Source: Phoronis australis
Taxonomy: Eukaryota; Phoronida; Phoronidae
Length of the DNA: 64,000 bases
Direction of reading: 5' to 3'
Assembly: GCA_002633005.1 (NCBI GenBank)
Contig: NMRA01000360.1
Span: 256,758-320,757, forward strand
Both the position numbers and the translations under genes were made by a program. Within the stretch, counting starts at the first letter, position 1. Each line of letters opens with the position of its first letter. The notes beneath the pieces were generated by a model, which saw only the letters and a list, made by a program, of their open reading frames with translations, was not told the DNA's origin and did not search any database. Shown here piece after piece: positions 27,001 through 42,000 of this stretch.

Positions 27001-30000
27001 GAAAATCTGTTTCTTTGTGATTTCATGGCGGACTCTAATAGCTCAATTTTGAAAGGAAATGCCTTTCTTAGTAACAGGACTACATTTAGTATCCGCATGT
27101 CAAGCAATGGTGGTTTTGGGAATAGCGAATGTGAAATGACTCCTCGACAGTTTAATAGCGCTCATTATCAGCCTAAGATCTTCCATTCTTCTCTTTAGTA
27201 AAACTATCATGATCGCCGCCTTGTCGCCGGCCGACATAAACTACGATGAAACGTTAAGCACACTGAGATATGCTGACAGAGCAAAGAAAATCAAAAACAA
27301 AGCTGTGGTTAATGAAAACCCGATGGACAAACTGATCCGTGAACTCAAGGTATGGTTTGGTATAATGATTGGGTGGTGCTAAAGTGTTTTATAAATGCAA
27401 TTATTGTCATCGATTTGCAGAAACTTTTCGTTGCCTTTTTCGTATTAGTAATTAAACTCTGAAGGAACAACAGTGGTTAGTGAATAACTACATTGTAAAA
27501 TACAATGCTGAAGAAATTCAGGTCTGGTCACTTTTCTTCAATATTATCCATCTTTCAAAAAGGCATGTGATTTATTGTTTTTTTGTGTAAAATAATGAAG
27601 TCATTCATGTTCGCAACAAATGTGTCATTCATCTGAAAACATAAGTATCAATCGTGACTAATTCATGTGCAACTGATTTCCATAGTCACAACCAAAATTG
27701 TTGATATATTTACACCAACTTTAAAAGTTTTATATTGAAATCATACTCAGGAGGATGAAATTAAATTTCTTCATTGCTTATCTCTGCAGGAGGAGAATGA
27801 TCGGTTGAAGAAAGCCATGGAGAGTGGTGGTCTTGTGCAGCAGAAGGCTGGCATGACTCAAGATGGTATGTAGTCTTCAACCGTGTTTGGAAACACTGCT
27901 TCAGTGAAACAGAAAGCCATAATAATTCATTTTGTTTCTCATCGGAGAAGCATGGCTCTTTATAACTTTTGCATGTTAAATTCTTAACAATATTTGAATT
28001 TGGGGCAAGCAGAGCTCACCAGTCCAGGGCTGAATATCGGTCTCCCAACTCAAAACTCAATTTTTGTGCGTTAACATATTTATATGCATGCACATGATGC
28101 CATAATTAACATATATTTATATGCGTGCACATGATCCATAATCCCCGTCTGTCTGGTATCCGTTGCTCTATATCTAAAGCCCTTTGAGGTATGTTAATGA
28201 AATTTTGCGATTGTGTTCCTTTCATGGATGGGGTGGGATGAGCAAACTTTTGGACAGATCCGACTACCGGTGTGCCCCTTGGGGCAATTTTGTTTTTTAT
28301 GCGCCCACATATTTATATGTGGACGCATTATGCCGTCATCTCTGTCCGTCCGTCCGTCCGTCCGGCGTCCGGCGTCCGCTGCTCTATCTCCAAAACCCTT
28401 TGACATACATTCATGAAATTTGGCACATATGTTCCATTCANTACGTTTACCTCTGTATCTTCAAAGGTCCCCAGCGTATTGTCTAAAAATTTGGCGTATA
28501 GGCATCTATTAGTGAGATGACCCTATCATCCCGTTTCGGATGGATTTAACATAGTTTGCGCCACCTAGTGGCCATTTTTGTTGTTTTCGAGTCTGTTTTT
28601 TGGCATCCACCCCTCTATCAACCAAATGGCTGTTGGGATGATTGGGAAAATTGGCATGTATGTTCTTAGTACAAAGCTAACGATAATTTTCCGACGACTT
28701 CGACTACTCTGGTGCCTCCTAGTGGCAGTTTTGTTTTTTTGCCCCCATGGCTGTATCTCCTAAACCATTTGCAGGATCTTTGCTAAACAACTATCGGATG
28801 GATCTGACTACCAGTGTGCCCCTAGTGGCAATTTTTTTTAGGTTTACCTCAGTCTGTATCTTCAGATTTTCAGAAAATTTGGAATATAGACATCTATCGG
28901 TGAGATGATGCTATCCTCCCATTTTCGGATGGAATCGAGGTACTTTGCACCACCTAGTGGCCATTTTTCCTGTTTTCGAATCTGTTTTTTGGCGTCCACC
29001 CCTCGATCAACCAAACCATTCTAAGGATGATTTTGAAAATTGGTGTGTATGTTCTTTGTGTGAAAAAGGCGGTTGACTATAATGAAGTTGACTACTGTGG
29101 CACCTCCTAGTGGTACTTTTGTTTTGTTTAGCTGCATCTCCTTTACACACTGCATGATCTTTATTAAATTTAGTAATTGTTTTTTATGAAGCTAAAGACG
29201 ACGTCTGTCAGGCCGATCCAATGAATGCTGTGCCCCATGGTGACAATTTCATTTTTTATGTTGTCTTCGTTTCTCTGAAGTTCCTTCAGTTGACAGATTT
29301 TTATGAAATTTGGTAAATAGCTTTCTATTAAAGAAGTGATGGCATTTAACCGTTTTCAGATGGATTGGATGTTGTTGCACCGTCTAGTGGCTATTTTTAT
29401 GTAACAAATAAACAACCATAGAAGCACACTGTTTGCGGTGCATTTCAACGCTCCGCGTTGCTCTTGTGGATGGATTCAATGTATTCTGTGCCATCTTATG
29501 GCCATTTTTTTATGATACAAATAAACAACCCTACGAGCACATCGTTTGCATTGTAGTTGTGGGTGCATTTGTACGCTCTGCGTTGCTTTTGTTAATATTA
29601 ATTTTAGATTGCTTTTGGTTTTATGCTGGAGTAGGTTGTGGTTAATACAGATGTACATGAGTCGAACTTGATCTTGTTCACCATATCGAGCTAACTTGAG
29701 GTCATTCTTGACATTTTGAATTCATATTTGAACTCGTTGCTTTAATGTTGGGGTCATCGAGTGCGAAATCGCTTCACGTGCTCATTTACACAAACTACCT
29801 TGTGTGTTAGCGCAAAACCAAAAACATTTCATACTAAATCAGAGCAGAAAATATTGAAAGTGTGTTGCAGTGGAATTCAGGTTTGAGTTTGGAGATTTGA
29901 TGTCATGCATTAAGGTGGCATTCCTGCGTCAGTGTATTACTGTTGTTTTTACCAAATAACAGTTTGTTTGACTTTTGGCTTTTGCATAGCACATGCACAA

Positions 30001-33000
30001 AGTCAATGTTGGACTGTTGTTATGTCACTTCAACATACCTCTTAACACAACTGTGCAAATTACAAGATAACTCATGCGAAAAAAAATTTCTTGCAATTGC
30101 ATTTCCTAATTAGGAATTTTTTGCCTCATATTTAAGATTTATATTATGAGAATGTTCCTTGATTATCAGTTGGCGTCTTCGATCTTTCATTGGCACTGGC
30201 CATATTTTCTTGCACACAAATGAATATTGTCACTTAAACCTGTTGTCTTTGGTTTCGCATTATTATAGGCTTGTTGAAAGAAGGTAGGTAATGATGTCTA
30301 CACCAGAATTTCCCAGTCTGTACGGTGGTCATTTGTGAATGTGTTCACATTTCTGTCTCGACTGTTTTGATCACTCCTGGTTTTTACAAAAAAGACAGAA
30401 GCCTTGAACGCGAGGTTGAAAAAATTTTATTGTATTTTGAACAAGTTTACCACGTAGATACAGTTCGTTGCTTTATTCTGTTTAAGTTGGTTAATCAAGA
30501 GTAAGAAATAATGTGTGTCTTCAATCAACTCTTATGACCTTATGACCCCCTTGGTTATGTTTAGACATGCAAAGCATTGTGGGCATTTAGTGGTTAGTTT
30601 AAGTGTTGAGGTCATTGTGGCATGAGTTTAACCCTGAGTGGGGCTTCCCCTAACCCTGAGTGGGGTTTCCGGTTTGCGAACTGTCCATTCTCAAACATAA
30701 AGTGTGAGTTTCACTGGATAGAACAGCTCATTTTTGGTGACTGTGTATGAATTGGACGTAGCTCTCATGGATGTAAAACTATCCGCTTCAGAGCATGTGT
30801 TTCCACCTGATTTTGTTTAATTTTAATTTCGTTAAATGTTTTTGACAAGTGGTGTGAATATTGCTGTAGGGGAAAATGCATGTTGATGTTGTCACTCGTA
30901 ATCATTACACAAAATGTTTGTGACGCAAGTTAGGGACTCCAGAGACTGCAAAGTGGACTGCCATGCTATTATCACTAATATGAGTAGGCTAGTTTATCGA
31001 GAGAGTGAAAAGTGAAAAGAAACGTATTTGCTTCAAAAGGCAACCTTCAGCTTAATATGTATAGGCGTGACGTAGAATGTCGTCGACCAATCAAAGACGT
31101 GTGTTTCTCAGATATTTCGACTGTCCTGAATGGGTTAGCTGGCTACGAAATTGCATCGTTTATGATTTAGTCGAAGACTACTTTCCACACTATAAGGTTG
31201 GTGTCAACTTGCTTTTTACTGAGAAATGAATTCTGGGCTTAGGAAAACTGACCTTTATTATTTGAGGCTAGTGAACTATACACACTGTGACAAACCAACT
31301 TGTTGAGCTTTGCCTGATGAGCAAACATGTATTGTCAGTTCTTTCTAAGCGTAGAACCCTCCTCTAGCCTTTTTACTGAAGGCGAGTTTATAACTGCTTT
31401 AAAAAAAGTTGCGTTCCCACTATGTGATAGCTATGGCTACTCTAACCAGGATCTGAGGTTTCGCATTTTTGTCAGTAGCAACTTAGCAACTGTGACATTA
31501 AGAACATGTTTTGTAAATTTTAGCGTTGTGGAATTAATCAAATAAATAAGTCCATTTTTCTCATTGCTTCTGCTCAGTAAAAAATTGGTATGCCAACAAA
31601 TAACTGCAGAGCATGTCTCTAAACAATTACCCAAGCTCTGACTCAGCAATGCTGTTTATACCAAATTGTTGAAATGTCATTTCTTTTTAAAAATTTTCAT
31701 TGCTGCAGTCAGTCCATTATACTTGAAATTGGAGTTGTAAATTCTGAAATATTATTTTTACATTTTTGGCCCTCCCCTTCATTGCAAAAAATCCCTTCTG
31801 TGGTCAACACTCAAATTAATGTCGTGTTTGTCCCCTCACTCACTGCAAAAATTCTCTCCAGTCAACTCTGATTTTATCTACTACTTCCTGTTGAATATTC
31901 CTGGCATGCCAGTGATTGTCGGCCATTTTGTATTCTGTATCATCGTACCAACAGACAGTCTTATCGTATCTTTGCGTCTAGCAGTTTCATTTTGCTCGGT
32001 GTTCTGGGAGCTATTCGAATTCTGTATCCCTTCTCTTTTCTAGCAAATGAGATGGGATACCGATAGTGCCCAAAACATTGTGTAATAGGCAACTCAAAAG
32101 CTCGCAAAGTGATGTTAGTGTAACAAAGTTCCTACCTGTATAACTGCATGTGGTCAATTAGTCAAGTGAGACCATTGGTCCACAGATGTCCCTGTGCTGA
32201 TGAATTTCTTTTTACTCTCAATCCCATATTCATTTGGACGTCCTATTAAATGTCTAATCACACCCACAACTATTATAACTTTAACTCTTGATGTTATTGA
32301 ACACTTTTCTGTTGTGACCTTACTGGTCATAAATATTACACTAAGGTTTTCTGTGACGTTGTGTTTTGTTGTTTACAGAGATGGAGAAGATTCGCCGGGA
32401 AATGGAAGAAGAGATTCGCGCTCAACTGATGGCTAATCAAGAGATGTTGGCATCTTCTAGTGGGGAGAGTTGGGAGTCTAAGGTGAGTGAACTTAAGTGA
32501 GCTCTGAGTGTGAGGGTGCTGCGGCTCAATACTTAACTGTCTCGGAAAAGTCATGGACTTCTATTTACATTATTATGTACCAACCTTTTGTCCATTTCAT
32601 GAAAAATAACTTGAGGCTTTAGCCAGGAATTTTGTTTAACTAAAATCTGAAAATAATTTCATCTCAGTTTAGGAATTAGTTAAAACTTTCTGAATAAATC
32701 TAAAATTGGTAATTAATTAATTACTTTGTGTAAATTATTTCTAAGTTAATGTTTTAACAAATACCTTTCAAAAACTATTTTGTAATGTTGCATACTGGGT
32801 GCATAGGATCAAATTTCCGACTTAAGCATCAAGTAGGCCTGTTGTGTTAAACAACAAAGACTATGCTCTCAAATAACTAATTTACAAATTCATTGTGTTG
32901 CAATCCCTTAGTGATACTCCAGAATTCTGTTTTAAGTTACAAGCAGCACGTGATGAGAACGATGACACGGAAGGAATGACGTCGCATAACAAACGCAAGT

Positions 33001-36000
33001 CCAAGGAGCCCCACCTGATCAACCTGAATGAAGACCCCATGCTGTCAGGGGTCATAGTGCATATCATCAGCAAAGGGGAGACCACCATTGGACGGAAGGA
33101 TGCTGACCCCACAATAGCATTGAGTGGACTGAGGTGGGTGATTGTTTGCTACTTCAGTATTGCTGTGTGGTGTGAACTGCTGACTCACACTTGTGAGGTC
33201 AGAGTGCAAATATTGTGTGTGTTAGCGGACTACTAGCCTTGTGCTAAATTGCTTTTTACCTCCTTCTGCTCTGGTTGACTGTATGAGTACATGAAAGGGT
33301 GTGAAAGAACAAGGATCGGTTGATTGAAGAACGTCACTGAAAGTAGTGTCTACTCAGCGCTGATGAGGTTACGTGGTTCTGTCAGAATATATTGGAAATT
33401 GTTTTTCATCTAGTTCCAATGGGATCATAGCTAATCTTTTTCTCTCACAAAATCACACTTGCATTCATGCTTGCTGCATCCTTTTTTCAGACTTTGTCAC
33501 ACACTACTGTGCTGTTTATTTGTTGTGTTAATGGACACTCGCTCCAACTCATGGTGTAGTCCTGGATTCTCTAAAGATTGTTAGCCTGGGTTAATTGTCT
33601 TGATTTTATTTACGCCTGAAGATGAGGCATGATTGGTCTTGAAATACAGCCATATTTGTATTGGAATAATAGTAATGTCTCTTGGTCTTCTATATTCTTG
33701 CTTTAGGAGGGCTGAAGAATATACTAGAAGTTCAAGCGAGTGTCCATTAAAACAATGATTAGACACCTCTGCTGAGCAGAGGGGCTGCTTTCGAAATGAT
33801 TATTCTTTTCTCGCAAACGAAATCGTTACAAAGGGTTTTCAGTTGGTTGGAAATATTGCTGTTTTTGTTTGTAAGGTATACTTTTGATGTGATTATTTAT
33901 TGTGTTCTTTGCCAGATTGATCTTGTGATCGATGTCAACCTCTGTCAGGGGTTGAATGTTATCCAGCTTTAATAAATACTCCTATTATGTAGTCACTCAT
34001 TGACCACATTCAATGAAAATCTTGGTGGAATAATGCTTTCCCATATAAAAAAGTACACTGGACTTTCAGATGGGACAGGAATTGAAACTCAACTGAGGTT
34101 CATTTGAGATTCAATTGAAGTTTTTCCCATGTAAATGAATTGATTCTGACCAATTCATTAGCATATATAATAGTCATTCAACTAGAATTCAATAGCCGCT
34201 GTTTTATTACTAAACAGCAGATAAATAATGGTTTGTTGTTGTGAATCAAAGCAATTTTTATCACTGAAGCATAGATAAAATGCGACATGTCAAAAGTAAT
34301 TGTTAGGTAATTGTTGGTAGTAATTTTCTCATTCCTGTTAAATCTTAAAAGTGGTCGAATGACTTTATTCTAGATTAATAACTCTCGACAATTCTTGTGT
34401 TTCAGCATAAGCAAAAATCATGCATTGATCATCTACAATGATGACGAAATTGTGATCAAACCCTTGGACAAGGGGTCGAAGACCAAAGTGAATGGACAGC
34501 CAATCACAGGAACTCAGAGTCTAACCCACAAAGACCGTGTCATGTTCGGTAAGTGCAGTCTTGTCATGGCTGTGTAATTGAGTTAGCCATGTTTGACAAG
34601 GCTTGATAGTGATTCAATTATCATCTATAGCAGTTGCAAACTACCCACACTACCCAAACTACCCACACTACCTGCACTACCCACACTTGGGTCAGTCTGT
34701 AAGAAGGCGACAACACATATATCCAACCAAAACTCACCAGTAATGATGTCACTGGTTCACACCCTGCGATGACAAAACCACAACAGACCCTTTCACACCA
34801 ATTTAACTCCGGTAGTAGAGGAGCATCCATGTAAATTGCCAAATTAGATTACCAACCTTTCAGTAGCCAAGAGACAACGATGCTATTGCAGTTTGTTGCA
34901 TGGGTCATCAAAGTTATCGCATGATGGCACTCCAAGGATAGTAAGCGGCCAGAATTTTCTTATTTTGAAATATCCTATAATGGTCAGATAATAAATGAAA
35001 TGAGCTGCTTGTAGTCACTATGGTAACATGATGAATATTAATATTAATACCGCAACTCCTGCCGTAAGTGAATGGGATTCCTGTCAATAACACCAAAAGT
35101 AACCTTTCAGTTCACATCACTCCACTGTTCAATCCACGTATTTAATGTGAAATTTACTCTTAATTTCAATCCAAGCCTGAAGTTGATTGTTCATACCGAC
35201 CGACACTTCTCAAAACATTGACGCGTTGCCGTTGGTGTGAAAGGCCCTAATAACCCAGTTGATTTAGCCAGCTCTTGTAAAATACGTGCTGTGTATAGAT
35301 GACCCTCTGAGCTATTCATGGTTTACTTCATCCAAGGTGGATAGCAGGTGTTTTGATGTCTATTGACCACATGGGACCTCTCTATTGGAGTTGCGTAGGC
35401 CTGATGAAGTGTTAAAATTTCAGTGCATTGTTACTTCAATGGCACAATATTTATAGTGCGAGTGATTGATGATGCTCGTCCCGATGCCTACCTTTTAATA
35501 GTCAAGAAAACAAACTTTTTATCCTCGAGTAGCAGTCATACTTGGAACTCATGCATTTCTTTGTTGATTCTGAATGCGAGTTACTTAATTATGCGCCCAC
35601 ATATTTATATGTGGACGCATTATGCCGTCATGGCCGTCCGTCCGGCGTCCCCTGCTCTGTCTCCAAAACCCTTTGACATACGTTCATGAAATTTTGCGCA
35701 TATGTTCCTATCGTGGATAGGAAGGCATTAGCGAATTTTCGGACGGATCGGCCTACAGGTGTGCCCTGTAGTGGCAATTTTAGCTTTTTAGGCTTACCTC
35801 TATATCTTCAAACGTCCTTAACGTATTTTCATAACATTTGGCATATAGGCATCTATTACTGAGATGACGTTATCCTCCCGTTATCAGATGGATTCAACGT
35901 AGTTAGTTTCGAGTCTGTTTTTTTTGGGTTCACCCCTCTATCAACCAAACCGCTCTAAGGATGATTGTGGAAATTGGCATGTATAATTTTATTATGAAGA

Positions 36001-39000
36001 GGATGGCTGACAATGATTTTCCGACAATTTCGACTACTGTGGCACCTAGTGGCAGTTTTGTCTCTTTTTGCACTCATGGCTGTATCTCCTAAACCGTTGG
36101 CAACATCTTTACTAAATTCTGCAAGTGTATTTATATGATGTTGGCAATGGATGAGGATGACTTTTGGACGGATCTGACTACCAGTGTGCCCCCTAGTGGC
36201 AATTTATGTTTTTTACGTTTACCTCTATCTTCAAAGGTCCTCGACCTATTTTCATAAAATTGAAATATAGGCACCTATTAGTGAGATGAAGCTATCCTTC
36301 TATTTTCAGATGGATTTGATGTAGTTTACGCCACCTAGTGGCCATTTTTACTGTTCTTTAGTCTGTTTTTTTGCGTCCAGATCACAGATTTCGTCCATTG
36401 AAAATATACAGAGTTGACACTCCACGTACTATAGTCTATAATGCTACACCCACTTTGTCTGCTTGGTACTACATAAGGTGCTTATAGCTGCCTTCTTCTG
36501 TGCTCCAGGTTCTAACCATCACTATGTGTTTGAGAACCCATTGAAGCAAGATGAGGCTAGCCCTGACCTACCGAAGAATATTACTTGGGATTTCGCGCAA
36601 AAAGAAATTGCTCAAGCCAAGGGTTTCAACACCGGTTCAGGAGCCGGGCTGTCAAAAGGTGGGTCTGTCCTTGCAATAATTGATAAAGTAGGTGACATCT
36701 CACCAGACGCAGGCTGGCACTAGCCCTTTAAAAGAATACTAAATGGCGTTTTAGCATATTAATAGGTAGTAACTACAACAAGATGAGGTATATCTTTGGT
36801 ATAAAATAATACTCTCAAGTAATATTTCTCAGCTTTTATAACATTTTAGAAACTTCTAGCACTGTCTACTAATTTGAGTGAGTTAAGTGACTGTTATAGA
36901 GAAAGAGTGTCCATCTTGAACCAAAAGTTCCCCTTACGGCATAAATGAGGAAGGATTTTGGTATGAGGCAGAAGTGCAATCTTGAGTAAAATCGGCAAAA
37001 CAGGGTTTGGTATCGTTTTGAAAAATTACTGAAATTATTTCAGAGCAACAAATTGCGCAGGAGCAGGTGTTGGAAATTTTGCCTATGGTGTCGGAAATCA
37101 ACGCTGTATCCGAGGAATTGGACAAACACAAGTCCTTCGAGGTCATCCTGATGTCTGGTGCTGCCAGCGGGGCTGGACACTCTCAGGAGACGAAGTATGT
37201 GCTGACCTGGCGCAGCAATTTGATCTATTCTTGCTATATTTGTGTCAAAAATCTCTGACCTAGCGTACAGTTTAATCAGGTGATGCTGTCAAATTCTTGT
37301 TTTTATAGGCGTACACATACTTTAACATTGTGCATTTGTTGACACTGACACTGTTTCTTTTGTTGTAACCCGAGATTTCTGCATTATCTACATGAATCGG
37401 ATATTCATCTCTTGCAATGCGGTCATTAGTGGATCAAACATTTCCCTTTTCCAGTGGTATTTGAAATATATACCACTGCAGCGCACTGATTTGAAGTTTT
37501 AGCATCATACTTTGTAGTGACGTGATACTGATGTTGGTTGTATGTGCATTGCGATACTTGTTCAAAAATCTGTTTTACTTGTGGATTCTAAGCTTTATTC
37601 AGTCCACCAGCTGATTTGTATGCCAAATTGCCTGTGATGTTTCCCACCATATCTTAACACTCCGTCAAAACTACGTCTTTACCCTCAGACTCAGGTATGC
37701 AAACATCTATTTAAAATGATGCATTTTTCAGGGTCATGGTGAAAATGAAAAATCTTCTAAATGGTAATTGCTGGCTGTGGGAGAGAGGCAAGTTCATGAA
37801 CCGGCGTTACATGATGCAGGTGGGTGGAACAATTCTCACGTATGCGATCAAAGGTTTTTTGAAGTCAACCAAAATTTTCACTAGCACCACTGGTTGGTTG
37901 AAGCAAAAAGATGAAAATACGGTTGAACTTCGCATAATAGTTCAGTCGACATTGCTAATCATTGTTTGTTTTTATGAACTTAGTTATTTCTGTGCTTCGT
38001 GTTTTCAGTAGCTGATAAGTTGTTGTTGTTGCAAGCTTCATGAAAATGTAACATTATTATGTAAAATCCTGGCCTAACATCTTCTGTAAACCCACTTGCA
38101 CAAGGTAATTCAGGTAATTCAGGTAAAACCCCAGCAATGTCGGTAACAGACTAGAGTTCGGTAAACACCCACTCTTGAATTTTCACCTATGTCGTCTTTG
38201 AATTCTCATGTCCTCCAGATAACACGTTCCCAGAATGTTAAACCCAAATGGCTATAGTACACGGGTTCAGGCTCACATTCGGTTATGCTCCTGCAGCACA
38301 AAATTTTTCACTTATTTACTTGTCAATGCCCATGTTTTTGCTCTCATCTCATTGCTGACTCCTTTGTTATTTTTTCAATTGCAAATGTTGAAATCACCCA
38401 GTATGATAACCCAATTGGTTATTGCATGTTTTCCTACCGTTTCCATAGGATCTGTATCAGTCCTTCCTGGATGGTGATGAAGATGTGAAAAACTTGCCCA
38501 ATGAAAAGGATCCTTTCTGGGAACCTCCCGACGATGTGTGCATAGGTATGACATAGTTGCGTAGTCTGAATACCAATGAGTACGTTTAGTCTGTCATGTT
38601 TGATTTGATTTGTTTATAGCCAATTCTGAGATAGAACTGATTCCTCATCTGGGAATGATGTCATCGATCTGTGCTGTATTACCACGCAGAGTTCGCGTTA
38701 TTGTTTGGCAGTGGATGGAAAGTGGTTTTTTAGTGTATTGCAACTTTTATGAACAGGAACACTTAGTGTGGCGAGTGTACATGTTTGTAAAAGTTGTAAA
38801 AGAATAGTTCGGATGTACGCCTTCAAACGCTTGTGAAAACCATTTTCCTTGTGCAACCCTATCAAGCAGTATAATACAGTTGTATTGTTAGAAACCAACG
38901 TGTTGATGTCATGTATGAATTATTAGTCTTGTACACGCCATCTGTTGGTCATGTCATGTGATCTATAATGAAGACTGAAAAGATCCCTGCCCTGAGCAGT

Positions 39001-42000
39001 AGCTCAGTGGATTAGAGCATCTACACGGTTAGCAGGAAGTCCTGGATTCATGCCCCCTACTGGCAGTTATAATTTTTTACTTTTCCCTAATATATCTTTG
39101 GAGTCCATTTATGGAGGTTCATGAATTTTGGCTAATAGCTTTCTATTAGGAGATGATGAAACCTCATTTTCAAACAACTAGGGTATATTTTAAGCCACTT
39201 GGAGGCTATTTTCATTAATTTTAAGTCTGTTTTTGACATCTGCCTCTTTTTTTGATCAAATCACTCGAAGAGTTACTGTAAAAGTTGGCGTATTATTTGT
39301 TCCTTCGAAGAAAGTCATGGCTGATGGTGGCCGTGGCTCTCCCTAGTGGGCAGTGGCTCAATATCTACTAAATTCTTTGATAGGTGGATCTTAATGATAT
39401 TTGGTGTGTGTTGCAATTGAGGGCAGTACAAATGACATGGATTTTGGGACAAATCTGACTACTATGTAATTCCCCCAGTGACAATATCGGTTTTCTTTGT
39501 GCTTTGTGCTGCCAAGTTCCGTGGTGAATGTTCATGAAGTTGGGGATGTGATTATGGAGACGACGACACCTGCAACATTTCAGATGGTTGTGACGTACAA
39601 TTCCCCCACCCCCCGAGTTGTCTTTTTATGGTTTTTGTGTCTGTTCATCATTACTTGTATTCACCATTTGCCAAACTATTTGAAGAAGTGGCAGGTGTTT
39701 TCTTATTGAGGAGAGCTGATTGTTGATGTGTTTTGTGCCCCCTGGAAGGTATGTTAAATTATTAGCATTGCTCCCTCTGGTGGGATGTTTAACAATGTGA
39801 TCATTCCTTTTGTCTGAGCTGTATGTGATGCACGTGGCTGGCGCATATGCTCTATTACGTTTGACTTGTTTTTTGGAAACGCGAATTTAGTAGATGTGCT
39901 CTGAAGTCCTATCGCATGTATTGCTGTTCTGTAGTGTGACCTTTCATATTTTTAGGTACAAGTAGTGTGTTCCTGCAGTCCCTAGCGTATGCCCTTGACT
40001 TTGATGATCAGCTCACTGTGACGGACTACAAGGGCGAAGAGGAAGGCAAACTAGTGGTTAACGTTACACCGTGCACGCAGAATGGGAAGCCATTGGACGA
40101 GGACTTTTTTGTGGAGGAGCCTTCAGAATTGCTTAATAAACCATATCATTTCAAGGTAAGGCTAAAAACGTTCATTGTGCTTTGTTTGTCCTAAATTTGC
40201 ACTACGATAAAAATTCTCCTGTTTGGGACAGTGGAATATTAATTATTCTGCTTGAGGTCAGAGCTTTTACCAAATTTTAGATATAGGCAATATTAGTCGT
40301 CCCAAATTCAAGAATGACGATAAATGACAATTGATTATTTATCTCGATATTACACATTATTCAAATGTATAAAAAGGTTGTGTTGGCGGCTTTTTTCGAT
40401 GATTTTTTTAACTGCCAAGTCTGTTTTTAGACTCTATTAATGCAGGACATGCATGTGTCCGAAATTCGAGAAATGTAATGAATGCCAAATCTGTGGTGTC
40501 TCAATCTATAGAATCAAGAAAAGGCTAATTCTGTTTGAATTTTTGAGTCGGACTCCCAAATTTTAAGGAGTGTCCCAATATGGGGACTCACTACCCTACT
40601 CTACTTTGATAAACATCAAATACTTAAAAGGTGCCGTCTTCCTGCATTGTCCACATTTTGGATCTGACAGGTTTACTTTCTTGGTGATCAATTTTAACCC
40701 CACCTACATACACACAACACTCTGATTTCTCCTGTTTTAGAAGTTAAAGAAAAAGAAAAGTTTTTGCCCTGCGACTACTTCCATCTTGCAAGCAGTTTAT
40801 CCCGTTCAATCCGCTTGCAACATATTCCATGCCTCAATGAATAAGATATATTTATACAGTCAGACTATTCCCATCATTTTTATCTCTGAGTATGTCTTTC
40901 TCACAGATAAGTATCCGTAATGCTGACATCCACAAAGCCCGATATTCAAAAGGTATCCATATCGCTTACAATGCTGTGCTGGACAAGAAGCCAATTTTTG
41001 AAGAGGACGTCAAAACCGACACAGTAAAGGGCACTTTGACGCCGGAGTTTAACCATTCGAAGATCGTCTCATTCGCATCTATCGATGAGTCACACCTCGA
41101 CTTCTTTGACAGTGGCTCCATCACGTTCCGTATAATGGCAACTCAGGAGGACTCGGTTGGTGATACCAGACTTGCCAAGATGACTACAAAGGTACATTAG
41201 AAATGTGTTGACTTGCAACAAGTCTTTAGAACTGCTGTACAGTTATATATAGAAATGTGTTGACTTGCAACAGGTCTTTAGAACTGCTGTACAGGTGTAG
41301 ATGAAAATGTGTTGACTTGCAACGGGTCTTTACAGTGTTGACATGGAAATGGATGTGAATGTCCTTTTATTTTTTCCTCGGCATCTGGCAAAACTTCATA
41401 TTAAGACCGTATGTGTATTGCTCTTTTGCTAGTAAGGACAATTCCCATCGTATTTCTCTCCCGCACAGGAACCTATTTGAGTTTGGTGAAGATGTCAGAT
41501 CCAGGATATATCTGATTTTTTGTTGGCTAACTCCTTTGTTACTAGGGGTTTAAAGCCTAACTTCAACGGAATTTTGTTATGTTAGATGTATTGGGCTCAC
41601 CAGATAGTCCTAGCAAATCGTCAGTAAAACAAGGAAATGTGAGTTCAATCGTGCAAGTATATGCCTGTCAACTGGTAGTTGAAGCTGCCTTTTCGTGCCA
41701 TGTTGCGTCATCACGAGATCCCAATACAAACAACAAAAGGCCGATAACAGTTGTATAGAATAGGGGTCTGAACAGAACACCATTGCGTGCAGGTGTTATT
41801 CGCAGCTGTTTGAAAAATAAGGTGATTCTCGCGGTGATGTAGACAAAAGCAAATCAGTACGTCTAAAAGTTCATTACATTTGGCAATTGACCTATCGCCA
41901 GGATTTTGAGTGACGGCTTAACTGACCATTTAGAACTCATCATTCTTGACACGCCTTCGTTTCCAAGCTGCCATTTTACCCGACAAACAACACGTTGCCG

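Noticed and set aside
28184-28486. 100-codon open frame on the + strand
   Set aside because: It is translation of the CTAGTGGC repeat head and CGTC microsatellite, and crosses an N.
32879-32936. Upstream acceptors for exon 14 (for example CCCTTAG before 32912)
   Set aside because: They give either a frame change or extra residues that do not fit the coiled coil; the acceptor at 32936 keeps phase 0 from exon 13.
38995-39066. A functional tRNA gene
   Set aside because: The anticodon arm does not form and the T-arm is imperfect; treated as a tRNA-derived repeat instead.
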